A program made the translations under genes and the position numbers. 64,000 bases of DNA from Streptosporangium oxazolinicum (lineage in GTDB: Bacteria; Actinomycetota; Actinomycetes; Streptosporangiales; Streptosporangiaceae), in assembly GCF_039537505.1 (NCBI RefSeq), contig NZ_BAABAQ010000011.1, positions 310,001-374,000 on the forward strand, given 5' to 3'. The stretch's first letter is position 1. Every line of letters begins with the position of its first letter. This document shows, piece by piece, positions 8,100 to 16,276 of the stretch. Under the pieces are notes generated by a model. The model did not search any database, was not told where the DNA came from, and saw only the letters and a list, made by a program, of their open reading frames with translations.

Positions 8100-8942
8100 A
8101 TGGCCGTCATCGATGCCCACCAGCACTTCTGGAACCTGGAGACGGGCTCCTACTCCTGGCTGACGCCGGAGGCGGGGCCGCTCTACCGCACCTTCACTCC
8201 CGAGGAGCTCCTCCCGCAGCTCGCCGCCGCCGGGGTGGAGCGGACCGTGCTGGTCCAGGCCGCCGACACCTACGCCGACACCGACGCGATGCTCGCGCAG
8301 GCGGACGCCCACGACGTCATCGCCGCGGTGGTGGGATGGGTGCCGCTGAACCGGCCCGACGAGGCGGCCGAGGCGCTGGAGCGCTACCGCAGGCATCCGA
8401 GGTTCGCCGGGATCAGGCACCTCATCCACGACGATCCCGACCCCGACTGGGTCGTCCAGGGCACGGTGGTCGAGAGCCTGGGCCTGCTCGCCGCGGCGGG
8501 GCTGCCGTTCGACGTGGTCGCGGTGCTGCCCAGGCACCTGGAGCACGTGCCGTTCCTCGCCGAGCGCGTCCCCGGGCTGCGGCTGGTCATCGACCACCTG
8601 GCCAAGCCGCCGATCAGGGAGAAGGGGTGGGAGCCGTGGGCGTCGCTGATCGCCCGCGCCGCCGAGCACCCCAACGTGTACGGCAAGGTGTCCGGCCTCA
8701 ACACCGCCGCCGACCCCGAGACCTGGACCGCCGAGGACCTGCGCCCCTACGTCGACCACGCGCTTGAGGTGTTCGGCCCCGAGCGGCTGATGTTCGGCAG
8801 CGACTGGCCCGTGGCCGTCCTCGCGGGCGACTACGCCAAGGTCTGGGAGGAGACCGGGGTGCTGCTGTCGGGTCTCGACGCCGCCGGAAGGGACGCCGTC
8901 CTCGGCGGCACCGCCGCGCGCTTCTACGGCATCGAGACCTGA
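8100..8942 (+). CDS. Amidohydrolase family 2, L-fuconolactonase-like
   Basis: 280 residues from the ATG at 8100, six bases after AAGGGGAG. It begins with the metal-binding strand VIDAHQHFWNLETGSYSWL typical of COG3618 lactonases and continues with GIRHLIHDD, VIDHLAKP and MFGSDWPV (the Asp at the barrel end). COG3618 members hydrolyse sugar lactones or related cyclic esters in the cytoplasm. No sugar dehydrogenase or transporter adjoins it, so the substrate cannot be inferred. Confidence 0.85.
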   Translation: MAVIDAHQHFWNLETGSYSWLTPEAGPLYRTFTPEELLPQLAAAGVERTVLVQAADTYADTDAMLAQADAHDVIAAVVGWVPLNRPDEAAEALERYRRHPRFAGIRHLIHDDPDPDWVVQGTVVESLGLLAAAGLPFDVVAVLPRHLEHVPFLAERVPGLRLVIDHLAKPPIREKGWEPWASLIARAAEHPNVYGKVSGLNTAADPETWTAEDLRPYVDHALEVFGPERLMFGSDWPVAVLAGDYAKVWEETGVLLSGLDAAGRDAVLGGTAARFYGIET

Positions 8943-8969
8943 CCGGCTGACCAGGGCCGACCCGCGTCC

Positions 8970-9521
8970 TCAGGCCGATTCGCGCAGGAAGCCGATGCCC
9001 GCCGCGAGGCCGCGGATGTCGACGCCGAGGCCGCGCAGGATGGCGACCGAGGCGTTCGAGCCGTCGGCCAGCAGGCCCTTCAGCAACCCCTCGCCGGTCA
9101 CCTTCGAGCCGGTGCCGGAGGTGTGCAGGGCGACCTCGACGACCTTCCGCGCCCTGGCGGTGAGGAGCAGGTCACCGGCCGGGCCGCTGAGCGTCACGTT
9201 CAGCGGCCGAAGCCGGGAGCGCGTCAGCCGCCACGCCAGGGGGTCTTCCCGCCGGGTCGGCAGGCGTCGTCTGACCTCGTCCAGGTCGACGCCGATGGAG
9301 GCGAGCAGCTCGCGGTCGCCCGCCCGGCCCGTCGCGGCCTCGCGGTTCCCGATCTCCGTGCCGACCGCCTCCGGGGTGACCGCGAAATCCGCCACCGGCC
9401 ACGACTCGGCCAGGGCGAGCAGGAACATGTCCTCGTCGAGTGTGGCGCGGCCGTGGTCGAGCGCCAGCAGTCCGGCGCGGACCGTGGTCCGCCGGGCTTC
9501 GGGGGTGAATCTCGTGAACAT
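8970..9521 (-). CDS. Clp N-terminal-domain protein without ATPase
   Basis: 183 residues. It contains Clp-N-type repeats (FTPEARRTTVRAGLLALDHGR..TLDEDMFLLAL near the start and GLLKGLLADGSNASVAILRGLGVDI near 150-175) but no Walker motifs. In ClpA/C this domain binds adaptors and substrates; alone it may be a protein-binding adaptor or sensor. It starts 2 bp after the stop of the small HTH gene, so the two form an operon, presumably autoregulated. Confidence 0.8.
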   Translation of the reverse strand: MFTRFTPEARRTTVRAGLLALDHGRATLDEDMFLLALAESWPVADFAVTPEAVGTEIGNREAATGRAGDRELLASIGVDLDEVRRRLPTRREDPLAWRLTRSRLRPLNVTLSGPAGDLLLTARARKVVEVALHTSGTGSKVTGEGLLKGLLADGSNASVAILRGLGVDIRGLAAGIGFLRESA

Positions 9522-9523
9522 CG

Positions 9524-9751
9524 TCAGCTCCCGCCCTCGGTGATCCGGTGTGCGTGCTTGCGGTGTGCCGTCTGCCGCCTGACGCCGAGCGCCGCGGCGA
9601 TGACCTCCCAGGACGAGCCCCGGTTCCTGGCCTCGATGACGTGCGCGGCCTCGAGCTCCTCCAGGAGCCTGCGCAGCGCCGCCACGGCCGCCAGCGCCAC
9701 CACCGGATCCTCGCCGTCGACGGCCTCGGCGAGCTTGTTCAGCGATCCCAT
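9524..9751 (-). CDS. Small helix-turn-helix protein paired with the Clp-N protein
   Basis: 75 residues from the ATG at 9749-9751. A helical N-terminal half (ALAAVAALRRLLEELEAAHV) is followed by a helix-turn-helix, SWEVIAAALGVRRQTAHRKH. Starts further upstream are in frame but would place two palindromes inside the coding region. The HTH likely binds those palindromes and represses its own operon (inference). The Clp-N protein encoded directly downstream could be its sensor or antagonist. Confidence 0.75.
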   Translation of the reverse strand: MGSLNKLAEAVDGEDPVVALAAVAALRRLLEELEAAHVIEARNRGSSWEVIAAALGVRRQTAHRKHAHRITEGGS

Positions 9752-9754
9752 GCC

Positions 9755-9799
9755 GTCAGCATAGGCTGACAGACGCATTTTGTCAGCACTTGCTGACAA
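9755..9799. promoter_or_regulatory. Two palindromic operator-like boxes
   Basis: GTCAGC-ATAG-GCTGAC lies at 9755-9770, and the box at 9780-9799 is TTGTCAGCA-CT-TGCTGACAA with perfect 9-bp arms. The two share the GTCAGC/GCTGAC core and their centres are 27 bp apart. They lie directly upstream of the HTH gene, and 50 bp or more from the divergent DUF2203 gene. Confidence 0.65.
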
Positions 9800-9849
9800 C
9801 ATTCCGGTGCCTCGCCGCGTTCCGGGCGGAGACACGCTAGCGTGCGGGG

Positions 9850-10212
9850 GTGGACAAGACCTTCACCGTCGAGGAGGCGCGGGCGCTCATGCCCGTGCTG
9901 CTGGAGCGGGCCGCCGCGTTCGTGGCGATGCGGGGTGAGCTGGCCGAGCTCGCGTACGAGCTCCGCAGCACCGGGACCTCCGAGGCCGGTGGGCTGGCCG
10001 AGGCGAAGGCCTACGAGGCCAGGCTGGAGGAGATCCTCGGCTGGTTCGAGGAGCGGGGCATCGAGGTCAAGGGCGTCGCGCCCCTGCTGGTCGACTTCCC
10101 CTCGGTGCTCGACGGGGTGCGGGTGCGGTTGTGCTGGCTCGAAGGGGACCGCGAGCTGGTGTGGTACCACCGAGACGAGCTCGGCTTCGCCGGTCGCAGG
10201 CCCCTTCCCTGA
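9850..10212 (+). CDS. DUF2203 domain protein
   Basis: 120 residues starting at GTG 9850. It shows the DUF2203 pattern: FTVEEARALMPVL at the start, a long amphipathic helical middle (RAAAFVAMRGELAELAYEL) and the conserved end KGVAPLLVDFPS then LCWLEGDRELVWYHRDE.GF. The family is widespread and of unknown function. It is divergent from the HTH/Clp-N operon and separated from ohr by 40 bp. Confidence 0.85.
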   Translation: MDKTFTVEEARALMPVLLERAAAFVAMRGELAELAYELRSTGTSEAGGLAEAKAYEARLEEILGWFEERGIEVKGVAPLLVDFPSVLDGVRVRLCWLEGDRELVWYHRDELGFAGRRPLP

Positions 10213-10252
10213 CCGCGTTCCCCGGGGTTCCCCGGGGTTGCCGGGAGCCCGG

Positions 10253-10663
10253 CTACTCGATCACCAGGTTGACCGGGATGTTGCCCCGGGTGGCGTTGGA
10301 GTAGGGGCAGACCTGGTGGGCGGCCTCCACGAGGGCGGTTCCGGCCTCCCCGTGCAGCTCGTCGGGCAGCTCGACGCGCAGCGTCACGGTGAGCGCGAAG
10401 CCCTTGCCCTCCGGGACGAGGCTCACCTCGGCGGTCACCGACGCCTCGGAGACGTCGGCCTTCCGCTTCCGGCCGACCAGCTGGAGCGCGCTGGCGAAGC
10501 AGGCGGCGTATCCGGCCGCGAACAGCTGCTCGGGATTGGTGCCCTCGCCGGAGCCGCCCATCTCCTTCGGCGGCGTGAGGGCCACGTCGAGGCGCTTGTC
10601 GGACGAGACCGCCCGTCCTTCCCGGCCGCTGGCGGTGGCGATGGCGGTGTAGAGCGTGCTCAT
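10253..10663 (-). CDS. ohr: Organic hydroperoxide resistance protein Ohr
   Basis: 136 residues, the usual Ohr length. The two redox cysteines are Cys55 in GYAACFASAL and Cys119 in HQVCPYSNATRGN; the Ohr-specific NPEQLFAAGYAACF and PYSNATRGN motifs separate it from OsmC. Ohr is a thiol peroxidase that reduces organic and fatty-acid hydroperoxides with dihydrolipoyl thiols. It is divergent from ohrR, and both share one palindromic operator. Confidence 0.95.
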   Translation of the reverse strand: MSTLYTAIATASGREGRAVSSDKRLDVALTPPKEMGGSGEGTNPEQLFAAGYAACFASALQLVGRKRKADVSEASVTAEVSLVPEGKGFALTVTLRVELPDELHGEAGTALVEAAHQVCPYSNATRGNIPVNLVIE

Positions 10664-10686
10664 CGGGATCCTCTCTCGATTTTGGA

Positions 10687-10712
10687 CAACTCAATTGTGT
10701 ACAATTTAGTTG
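10687..10712. promoter_or_regulatory. OhrR operator, 26-bp palindrome
   Basis: The two 12-bp half-sites (10687-10698 and 10701-10712, core AATTGT-GT-ACAATT) are complementary at 11 of 12 positions. The core matches the known OhrR box built on TACAATT/AATTGTA. It lies between the divergent ohr and ohrR starts, so OhrR should repress both. Confidence 0.8.
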
Positions 10713-11174
10713 ATGACAGTCAAGGTCGGTACAATCGATGACGTGAAGATCTCCGTCGACAATCTGGTCTGCTTCGACGTGCACGCGGCGTCCCGCGCGC
10801 TGGACGCCGTCTACCGCAGGGTGCTGAGCGAGCTCGGCCTGACCTACCCGCAGTACCTGGTCATGATGGTGCTCTGGGAGCGCGAGCCGGTCACGGTCAA
10901 GGAGCTCGGCGTCAGGCTGCGGCTCGACTCGGGCACCCTGTCCCCGCTGCTGAAGCGGCTGGAGGCGGCGAGCCTGGTCCGCCGCGAGCGTAGCGCCGAC
11001 GACGAGCGGTCCGTGCTGGTACGGCTCACCTCCAAGGGCGTCCAGCTGGGGGATCGGGCCTGCGACGTCCCCGCCCAGATCTTCGAGGCGGCCGGTCTCG
11101 CCCCCGCCGAGGTCCACGACCTGCAACACACCCTGCGCCGCGTCATCGCCTCCCTCGACGAGTCGGCGCGATGA
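10713..11174 (+). CDS. ohrR: MarR-family organic peroxide sensor OhrR
   Basis: 153 residues from ATG 10713, which abuts the operator; GTG 10743 is an alternative start. The sensing cysteine is Cys20 in NLVCFDVHAASR. The DNA-binding region LTYPQYLVMMVLWE and LDSGTLSPLLKRLE is nearly identical to characterised OhrR proteins. Oxidation of this Cys by organic peroxides releases the repressor and induces ohr. Its stop overlaps the start of the next gene by 4 bp. Confidence 0.92.
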   Translation: MTVKVGTIDDVKISVDNLVCFDVHAASRALDAVYRRVLSELGLTYPQYLVMMVLWEREPVTVKELGVRLRLDSGTLSPLLKRLEAASLVRRERSADDERSVLVRLTSKGVQLGDRACDVPAQIFEAAGLAPAEVHDLQHTLRRVIASLDESAR

Positions 11175-11533
11175 CCACGGCCGACGACGTACGCCGCGTC
11201 GCGATGGCGCTGCCCAGGACCGAGGAGAGGCTCGTCAGGGACCGGGTGACGTTCCGGGTGGGACGGATCGTCTACGCCGCGATCTCGCCGGACGAGACCT
11301 CGATGGGCTTCGGCTTCCCCAGGGAGGAGCGGGCCGCGCTGGTCGCGGCCGAGCCGGAGAAGTTCCACATGCCCCGGCCCTCCGACGAGCGCTACCACTG
11401 GGTCCGGGTGTGGCTCGCGGCGATCGACGAGGCCGAGATGCGCGAGCTCGTCGAGGAGGCGTGGCGGATGGCCGCGCCCAAGAGGCTCGCGGCCGCCCAT
11501 CTCGGAGAGCGGGTGATCAGGAGGTTCCGCTGA
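11171..11533 (+). CDS. MmcQ/YjbR family protein
   Basis: 120 residues with the MmcQ/YjbR (CyaY-like fold) pattern: DDVRRVAMALPRTEE at the start, FRVGRIVYAAI, then VRVWLAAIDEAEMRELVEEAWRMAAPKRL. The family is sometimes called DNA-binding but its role is unclear. An ATGA overlap with ohrR implies co-expression under peroxide control. Its 3' end overlaps the convergent serine hydrolase gene by 17 bp. Confidence 0.85.
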   Translation: MTTADDVRRVAMALPRTEERLVRDRVTFRVGRIVYAAISPDETSMGFGFPREERAALVAAEPEKFHMPRPSDERYHWVRVWLAAIDEAEMRELVEEAWRMAAPKRLAAAHLGERVIRRFR

Positions 11534-12524
11534 GATGGACCTCCCGGGCCAGCTTCGTCGTCTGGGCGGTGGAGCGCTGCCAGGTGGTCCCCGCGGGGTG
11601 GGCGGTGAGCAGGACCATGATCCAGCGCTCCTTGGGGCCGACGAGCCCGGTGGTGTGCAGGACCGGGCGCCCCAGGTCGGGCACCGGCCCGGCGTGGGCG
11701 GGTGCGGCCTGTGCGGCGAGCGTGGAGCCGGTGGCGGACGCGGGACGCGCGGTGAGCGGGACGTCGCCCCCGGACGCGGGCCCGGCGGCGGTCGCGGACG
11801 CGGTCGCGGTGGAGGACGCGGAGGAGGCCGAGGTCGTCGAGGTCGTCGAGGTCGCGGGCCGGGTGGTGGACGAGGGGGAGGTCGCGGGGCGGCAGCGGAC
11901 CGGGGGCGTGGAGCCGTACCCCGACCAGCCCTGCTTGACCGCCCACGGCCCGCGCACCGCGCGGGGGATGCCGAAGTACTGGTCGAAGCCGTCGGAGCCG
12001 CACTGGCCCGACCTGCGCAGGTGGCCCAGGATCAGGCCGCTGACCGTGGGGTCGGCCTGGTCGAGCAGGTAGCGGTAGGTCTTGACGACGTCCATCGCGC
12101 TGAGTGAGGTGTAGCCCCAGAAGCCCGGCTTGTCGGCCGGTGGGGGAGCGGTGTCGGTGAGCCGCAGCTTGCGCGCCATCCGCTGGATGATCCTGCCCTG
12201 GCCGCCCCGGGTCCAGAAGGACGTCGCGGCGCCGTCGTCGCTGACCCGCAGCATGACCTTGAGCAGCGCCAGGTCTCCCTTGGGAACGCTCTTGCGCGAC
12301 TCCAGATAGTCGATCGCGATGAGGATCTTCACCACCGACGCCGACCGGAACCTCCGGTGCGCGTCGCGGTACTCGGTCACCTTCGCGGCCTGCCGGTCGA
12401 AGACCACGTACCCGGCCGTCACCCCCGCCGGGACGTGTGGCTTGCCGGGGGCGGTGGCCGAGGCCGGAGCCGGAGCCGCGATAAGCGGGAGGACTGTCGC
12501 GAGAGCTACCAGAAAACGCGTCAC
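11517..12524 (-). CDS. Secreted beta-lactamase-like serine hydrolase with Ser/Thr-rich insert
   Basis: 335 residues from GTG 12522-12524, which gives a clean signal peptide (VTRFLVALATVLPLIAAPAPASA); an upstream TTG is possible but lacks spacing from its SD. The catalytic S-x-x-K is SVVK after residue 50, followed by KPGFWGYTSLSA and a Cys-containing loop. About 85 Ser/Thr/Ala-rich residues (DNA about 11690-11900) then interrupt the fold before the last strands (VLHTTGL, ERWIMVLLTAHP), where HTTG replaces the KTG box. Likely an exported peptidase or beta-lactamase relative; substrate unknown. Confidence 0.8.
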   Translation of the reverse strand: MTRFLVALATVLPLIAAPAPASATAPGKPHVPAGVTAGYVVFDRQAAKVTEYRDAHRRFRSASVVKILIAIDYLESRKSVPKGDLALLKVMLRVSDDGAATSFWTRGGQGRIIQRMARKLRLTDTAPPPADKPGFWGYTSLSAMDVVKTYRYLLDQADPTVSGLILGHLRRSGQCGSDGFDQYFGIPRAVRGPWAVKQGWSGYGSTPPVRCRPATSPSSTTRPATSTTSTTSASSASSTATASATAAGPASGGDVPLTARPASATGSTLAAQAAPAHAGPVPDLGRPVLHTTGLVGPKERWIMVLLTAHPAGTTWQRSTAQTTKLAREVHLSGTS

Positions 12525-12624
12525 GGGATGAATGCCTATCAGATCCCGGTACCGGCGAGCCAACCTCCGCGATATAACCGACTAAACATGTAGAGATTAA
12601 GGGTTTTGGTGTTATTGTCGTCGT

Positions 12625-13833
12625 ATGTCGGCAGTTCCCTTGCATCTCGCCGTCGCGCTCGACGGCGCCGGATGGCATCCCGCGGCCTGGCGTGACCCCG
12701 CCGCCTCCCCGAAAGACCTGTTCACCGCCGCCTACTGGGCCGCCCTGGTGGCCGAGGCCGAGCACGGCCTCCTCGACTTCGTCACCATCGAGGACTCCCT
12801 CGCCCTGCAGACCACGCGCCTGGACGGCCACGACGGCCGTACCGACCAGGTGCGCGGGCGTCTGGACGCCGTCCTCGTCGCCTCCAGGATCGCCCCGCTG
12901 ACGAGCAGGGTCGGGCTGGTGCCCACGGTCACCACCACGCACACCGAGCCCTTCCACGTCGCCAGTTCCATCGCCACCCTCGACTACGTCAGCTCCGGAC
13001 GGGCCGGATGGCGCGCCCAGATCTCCGGGCGCCACACCGAGACCGCCCACTTCGGCCGCCGGGAGGTTCCCGAGCTGACGCCGGAGAGCCTCGGCGACAT
13101 CGACGGGTCTCCCCTGGTGCGGGAGCTGTTCGGCGACGCCGCCGACGCCGTGGAGGCGGTGCGGCGCCTCTGGGACAGCTGGGAGGACGACGCGGTCATC
13201 CGCGACGTGGCCACCGGCAGGTTCGTCGACCGCGACAGGCTCCACTACGTCGACTTCGAGGGCGAGCACTTCACCGTCAAGGGGCCCTCCATCGTGCCGA
13301 GGCCACCCCAGGGGCAGCCGCTGGTCACCGCGCTGGCCCACTCCCGGCAGCCGTACGAGTTCGCCGCGCGCGGCGCCGACGTCGTCTACGTCACGCCGCA
13401 CGACACCGAGCGGGTACGGGCCGTCGTGACGGAGGTACGCGAGATCGCCGGAGAGGTGCGCGACCCGGGCGCCGACGAGCTGAAGATCTTCGCCGACCTC
13501 GTCGTGTTCCTGGGAGAGGACGGGGACGAGGCCCGCGAGCGCAGGGCCCGGCTCGACGAACTCGACGGCGCCGCGTACACCTCCGACGCCGCGATCTTCA
13601 CGGGCACGCCCGGCGAGCTCGCCGACCTGCTCCTGGAGTGGCGCGCGGCCGGTCTGCAGGGCTTCAGGCTCCGGCCCGCCGTGCTGCCGACCGACCTGAA
13701 CGCGATCACGCGCGGCCTGGTGCCCGAGCTCCAGGGACGCGACGCCTTCCGCCGCGCGTACGAGGCCGACACGCTGCGCGGCCACCTCCGCCTGCCCCGA
13801 CCCGCCAGCCGCTACGCAGGGAGCCGACGATGA
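12625..13833 (+). CDS. LLM-class flavin-dependent monooxygenase 1 of a four-gene operon
   Basis: 402 residues, NtaA/SnaA/DszA-like branch of the bacterial luciferase-like superfamily. Visible features are LLDFVTIEDSLAL near residues 47-59, the strand-helix TLDYVSSGRAGWRAQISG, LWDSWEDD and GEHFTVKGPSIVPRPPQGQPL. Such enzymes oxygenate substrates with FMNH2 from a separate reductase. It starts the operon; a 90-bp AT-richer region lies upstream. Its stop overlaps the next start (ATGA). Confidence 0.88.
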   Translation: MSAVPLHLAVALDGAGWHPAAWRDPAASPKDLFTAAYWAALVAEAEHGLLDFVTIEDSLALQTTRLDGHDGRTDQVRGRLDAVLVASRIAPLTSRVGLVPTVTTTHTEPFHVASSIATLDYVSSGRAGWRAQISGRHTETAHFGRREVPELTPESLGDIDGSPLVRELFGDAADAVEAVRRLWDSWEDDAVIRDVATGRFVDRDRLHYVDFEGEHFTVKGPSIVPRPPQGQPLVTALAHSRQPYEFAARGADVVYVTPHDTERVRAVVTEVREIAGEVRDPGADELKIFADLVVFLGEDGDEARERRARLDELDGAAYTSDAAIFTGTPGELADLLLEWRAAGLQGFRLRPAVLPTDLNAITRGLVPELQGRDAFRRAYEADTLRGHLRLPRPASRYAGSRR

Positions 13834-15155
13834 AGCAGGTCATCCTCGCCGCCCACTTCCCGGGCGTGAACAACCACACGGTCTGGAGCGATCCCGCCTC
13901 GGGCAGCCAGATCGACTTCGCCTCGTTCACCCACCTGGCGCGGACCGCCGAGCGGGGGAGGTTCGACTTCTTCTTCCTCGCCGACGGGCAGCGGCTGCGC
14001 GAGCAGCGCGGCAGGATCCACGACCTCGACGTGGTCGGCCGCCCCGACTCGCTCACCGTGCTCTCCGGCCTGGCCGCGGTCACCGACCACCTGGGCCTGG
14101 CCGGGACGATCAACGCCACCTTCAACGAGCCGTACGAGCTCGCCCGCAAGCTCGCCACCCTCGACCACCTGTCCGGCGGACGGGCCGGGTGGAACGTCGT
14201 CACCTCCTCCGACGCGTTCACCGGGGAGAACTTCCGCCGGGGCGGTTTCCTGGAGCACGCGCGGCGCTACGAGCGGGCCGAGGAGTTCGTGCGGACCGTC
14301 AACGAGCTCTGGGACTCGTGGGCCGCCGAGGACCTCGTCGCGGACCCGTCGGCGGGCACGTTCGCCAGGGCGGAGGCGGGGGAGTTCGCCCACCGGGGCG
14401 CCCAGTTCGACATCGGCGGCCACTTCACCGTGCCGCGCAGCCCGCAGGGCCGCCCGCTCACCATCCAGGCCGGGGACTCCGAGGGGGGCAGGGCCTTCGC
14501 GGCGGCCACCGCCGACGCCATCTTCTCCCGGCACAGCAGGCTCCAGGAGGGGCAGGCCTTCTACCGGGACGTCAAGTCGAGGCTGGCCGCGCACGGCCGG
14601 TCGCCCGACTCCCTGAAGATCCTGCCCGGTGTCACGTTCGCGCTCGGCGACACCGACGCCGAGGCCCAGGAGAACGCCGACCACATCCGCCGCCAGCAGG
14701 TCAGCCCGCAGACCGCGATCCTGCTGCTGGAGCAGCTGTGGAACCGCGACCTGTCGGCCTACGACCCCGAGGGCCCGCTGCCCGAGATCGACCCGGACGT
14801 CTCGGACGACTCGATCATCAAGGGCCGGACCCGGATGTCCCGCGACCCGCTCAAGACGGCGGCGGAGTGGCGGGCCCTGGCCGAGTCCAAGAAGCTCGGC
14901 ATCCGCGACCTGATCATCGAGGTGACCGGCAGGCAGTCCTTCATCGGCTCGCCCTCGCGCGTCGCCGAGGAGATCAACGAGTTCGTGCAGAGCGACGCCT
15001 CCGACGGCTTCATCCTGGTGCCGCACCTCACCCCCGGTGGCCTGGACGCCTTCGTCGACACGGTCGTACCGCTGCTGCAGGAGCGCGGGGTCCTCCGCGC
15101 CGAGTACGAGACCACCACGCTGCGGGGCCACCTCGGCCTGGAGAACGAACGATGA
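13830..15155 (+). CDS. LLM-class flavin-dependent monooxygenase 2, NtaA/SnaA/DszA type
   Basis: 441 residues from ATG 13830. Typical features of the NtaA/SnaA/DszA family: FDFFFLADG near 49-57, TLDHLSGGRAGWNVVTS near 111-127, LWDSW, GAQFDIGGHFTVPRSPQGRP and a substrate-pocket region IIKGRTRMSRDPLKTA. These FMNH2-dependent enzymes attack aminopolycarboxylates, sulfones or other heteroatom substrates. It is coupled by 4-bp overlaps to both neighbours. The second closest relative within the window is gene 12625. Confidence 0.92.
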   Translation: MKQVILAAHFPGVNNHTVWSDPASGSQIDFASFTHLARTAERGRFDFFFLADGQRLREQRGRIHDLDVVGRPDSLTVLSGLAAVTDHLGLAGTINATFNEPYELARKLATLDHLSGGRAGWNVVTSSDAFTGENFRRGGFLEHARRYERAEEFVRTVNELWDSWAAEDLVADPSAGTFARAEAGEFAHRGAQFDIGGHFTVPRSPQGRPLTIQAGDSEGGRAFAAATADAIFSRHSRLQEGQAFYRDVKSRLAAHGRSPDSLKILPGVTFALGDTDAEAQENADHIRRQQVSPQTAILLLEQLWNRDLSAYDPEGPLPEIDPDVSDDSIIKGRTRMSRDPLKTAAEWRALAESKKLGIRDLIIEVTGRQSFIGSPSRVAEEINEFVQSDASDGFILVPHLTPGGLDAFVDTVVPLLQERGVLRAEYETTTLRGHLGLENER

Positions 15156-16276
15156 AATTTCTGGCCATCACCCTGATCGTTCACGGTCCCGATCCCATCA
15201 CCGGTGAGCTCAAGTCGACCAACGCGCGCCTGCGCGAGGTGGTCGAGAACGCCGTACTGGCCGAGGAGCTCGGTTTTGACGGCTTCGGCGTCGGGGAGCG
15301 GCACGAGCGCCCGTTCATCTCCTCGTCCCCGCCGGTCGTGCTCAGCCACATCGCGGCCAGGACGTCGGCGATCAGATTGTTCACCGCGGTCACCACGCTG
15401 AGCCTGCTGGACCCCGTACGGGCCTACGAGGACTACGCCACCCTCGACCACCTCTCCGGTGGCCGTCTGGAACTCATCATCGGCAAGGGCAACGGCGCCG
15501 CGCAGGCCCAGCTGTTCCACGTGACCGGTGAGGACCAGTGGGACCGCAACCGGGAGGGCTACGAGCTGTTCCGCCGCCTGTGGCGGGAGGACAGGGTGAC
15601 CTGGTCGGGGAGGTTCCGGCCGTCCCTGACCGACGCGGAGACCTGGCCGCGCCCGCTGCAGCGGCCCGTCCGCGTCTGGCACGGCAGCGCCACCAGCGAG
15701 GAGTCGGTGGAGCTCGCCGCCCTGTACGGGGACCCGCTCTTCTCCGCCAACGTCAGCAACCCGGTCGAGCCGTACGCCGAGCTGGTCCGCCACTACCGGG
15801 AACGCTGGGAGTTCCACGGCCACGACCCCGCCGACGCGCTGGTGGGCGCGGGCACCGCCGGATACTACGCGACCAAGAACTCCCAGGACGCGATCGAGAC
15901 CTACCGGCCGATCTTCAACGCCAGGCTGGAGCTGTTCAAGAAGGTCGGGGTGACCCCGGTCTTCCACACCCTGGAGGACGCGATCGAGCGCAGCTCGATC
16001 CTGGTCGGCAGCCCGCAGCAGATCATCGACAAGGTCCACCGCTACCACGAGCGGCTCGGGCACGAGGTGATGCACCTGCACGCCGACGCGGACGGCCTCA
16101 CCGACAAACAGCACCGGACGGCCCTGGAGCTCTTCCAGAGTGACATCGCCCCCGTGCTGCGCGCGGAGATCCCCAGCAGGCCGTTCCCCCGGCACGAGGA
16201 CTCCGAGCGGTCCGAGCGGTCCGAGCCGCTCGGGAGCCGGAGCCCCGGGAGCTCGCGGGACGAGAGGCGGCCATGA
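15152..16276 (+). CDS. LLM-class flavin-dependent oxidoreductase 3, CE1758-like
   Basis: 374 residues. LGFDGFGVGERHERPFISSS, a TLDHLSGGRLELIIGKGNG strand and VRVWHGSATSEESVELAA match the CE1758-type luciferase-like branch. The C-terminal 35 residues are charged and repetitive (SERSERSEP), encoded by a short CCGAGCGGT tandem repeat, and probably disordered. Start and stop both overlap neighbours by 4 bp. Confidence 0.88.
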   Translation: MKFLAITLIVHGPDPITGELKSTNARLREVVENAVLAEELGFDGFGVGERHERPFISSSPPVVLSHIAARTSAIRLFTAVTTLSLLDPVRAYEDYATLDHLSGGRLELIIGKGNGAAQAQLFHVTGEDQWDRNREGYELFRRLWREDRVTWSGRFRPSLTDAETWPRPLQRPVRVWHGSATSEESVELAALYGDPLFSANVSNPVEPYAELVRHYRERWEFHGHDPADALVGAGTAGYYATKNSQDAIETYRPIFNARLELFKKVGVTPVFHTLEDAIERSSILVGSPQQIIDKVHRYHERLGHEVMHLHADADGLTDKQHRTALELFQSDIAPVLRAEIPSRPFPRHEDSERSERSEPLGSRSPGSSRDERRP

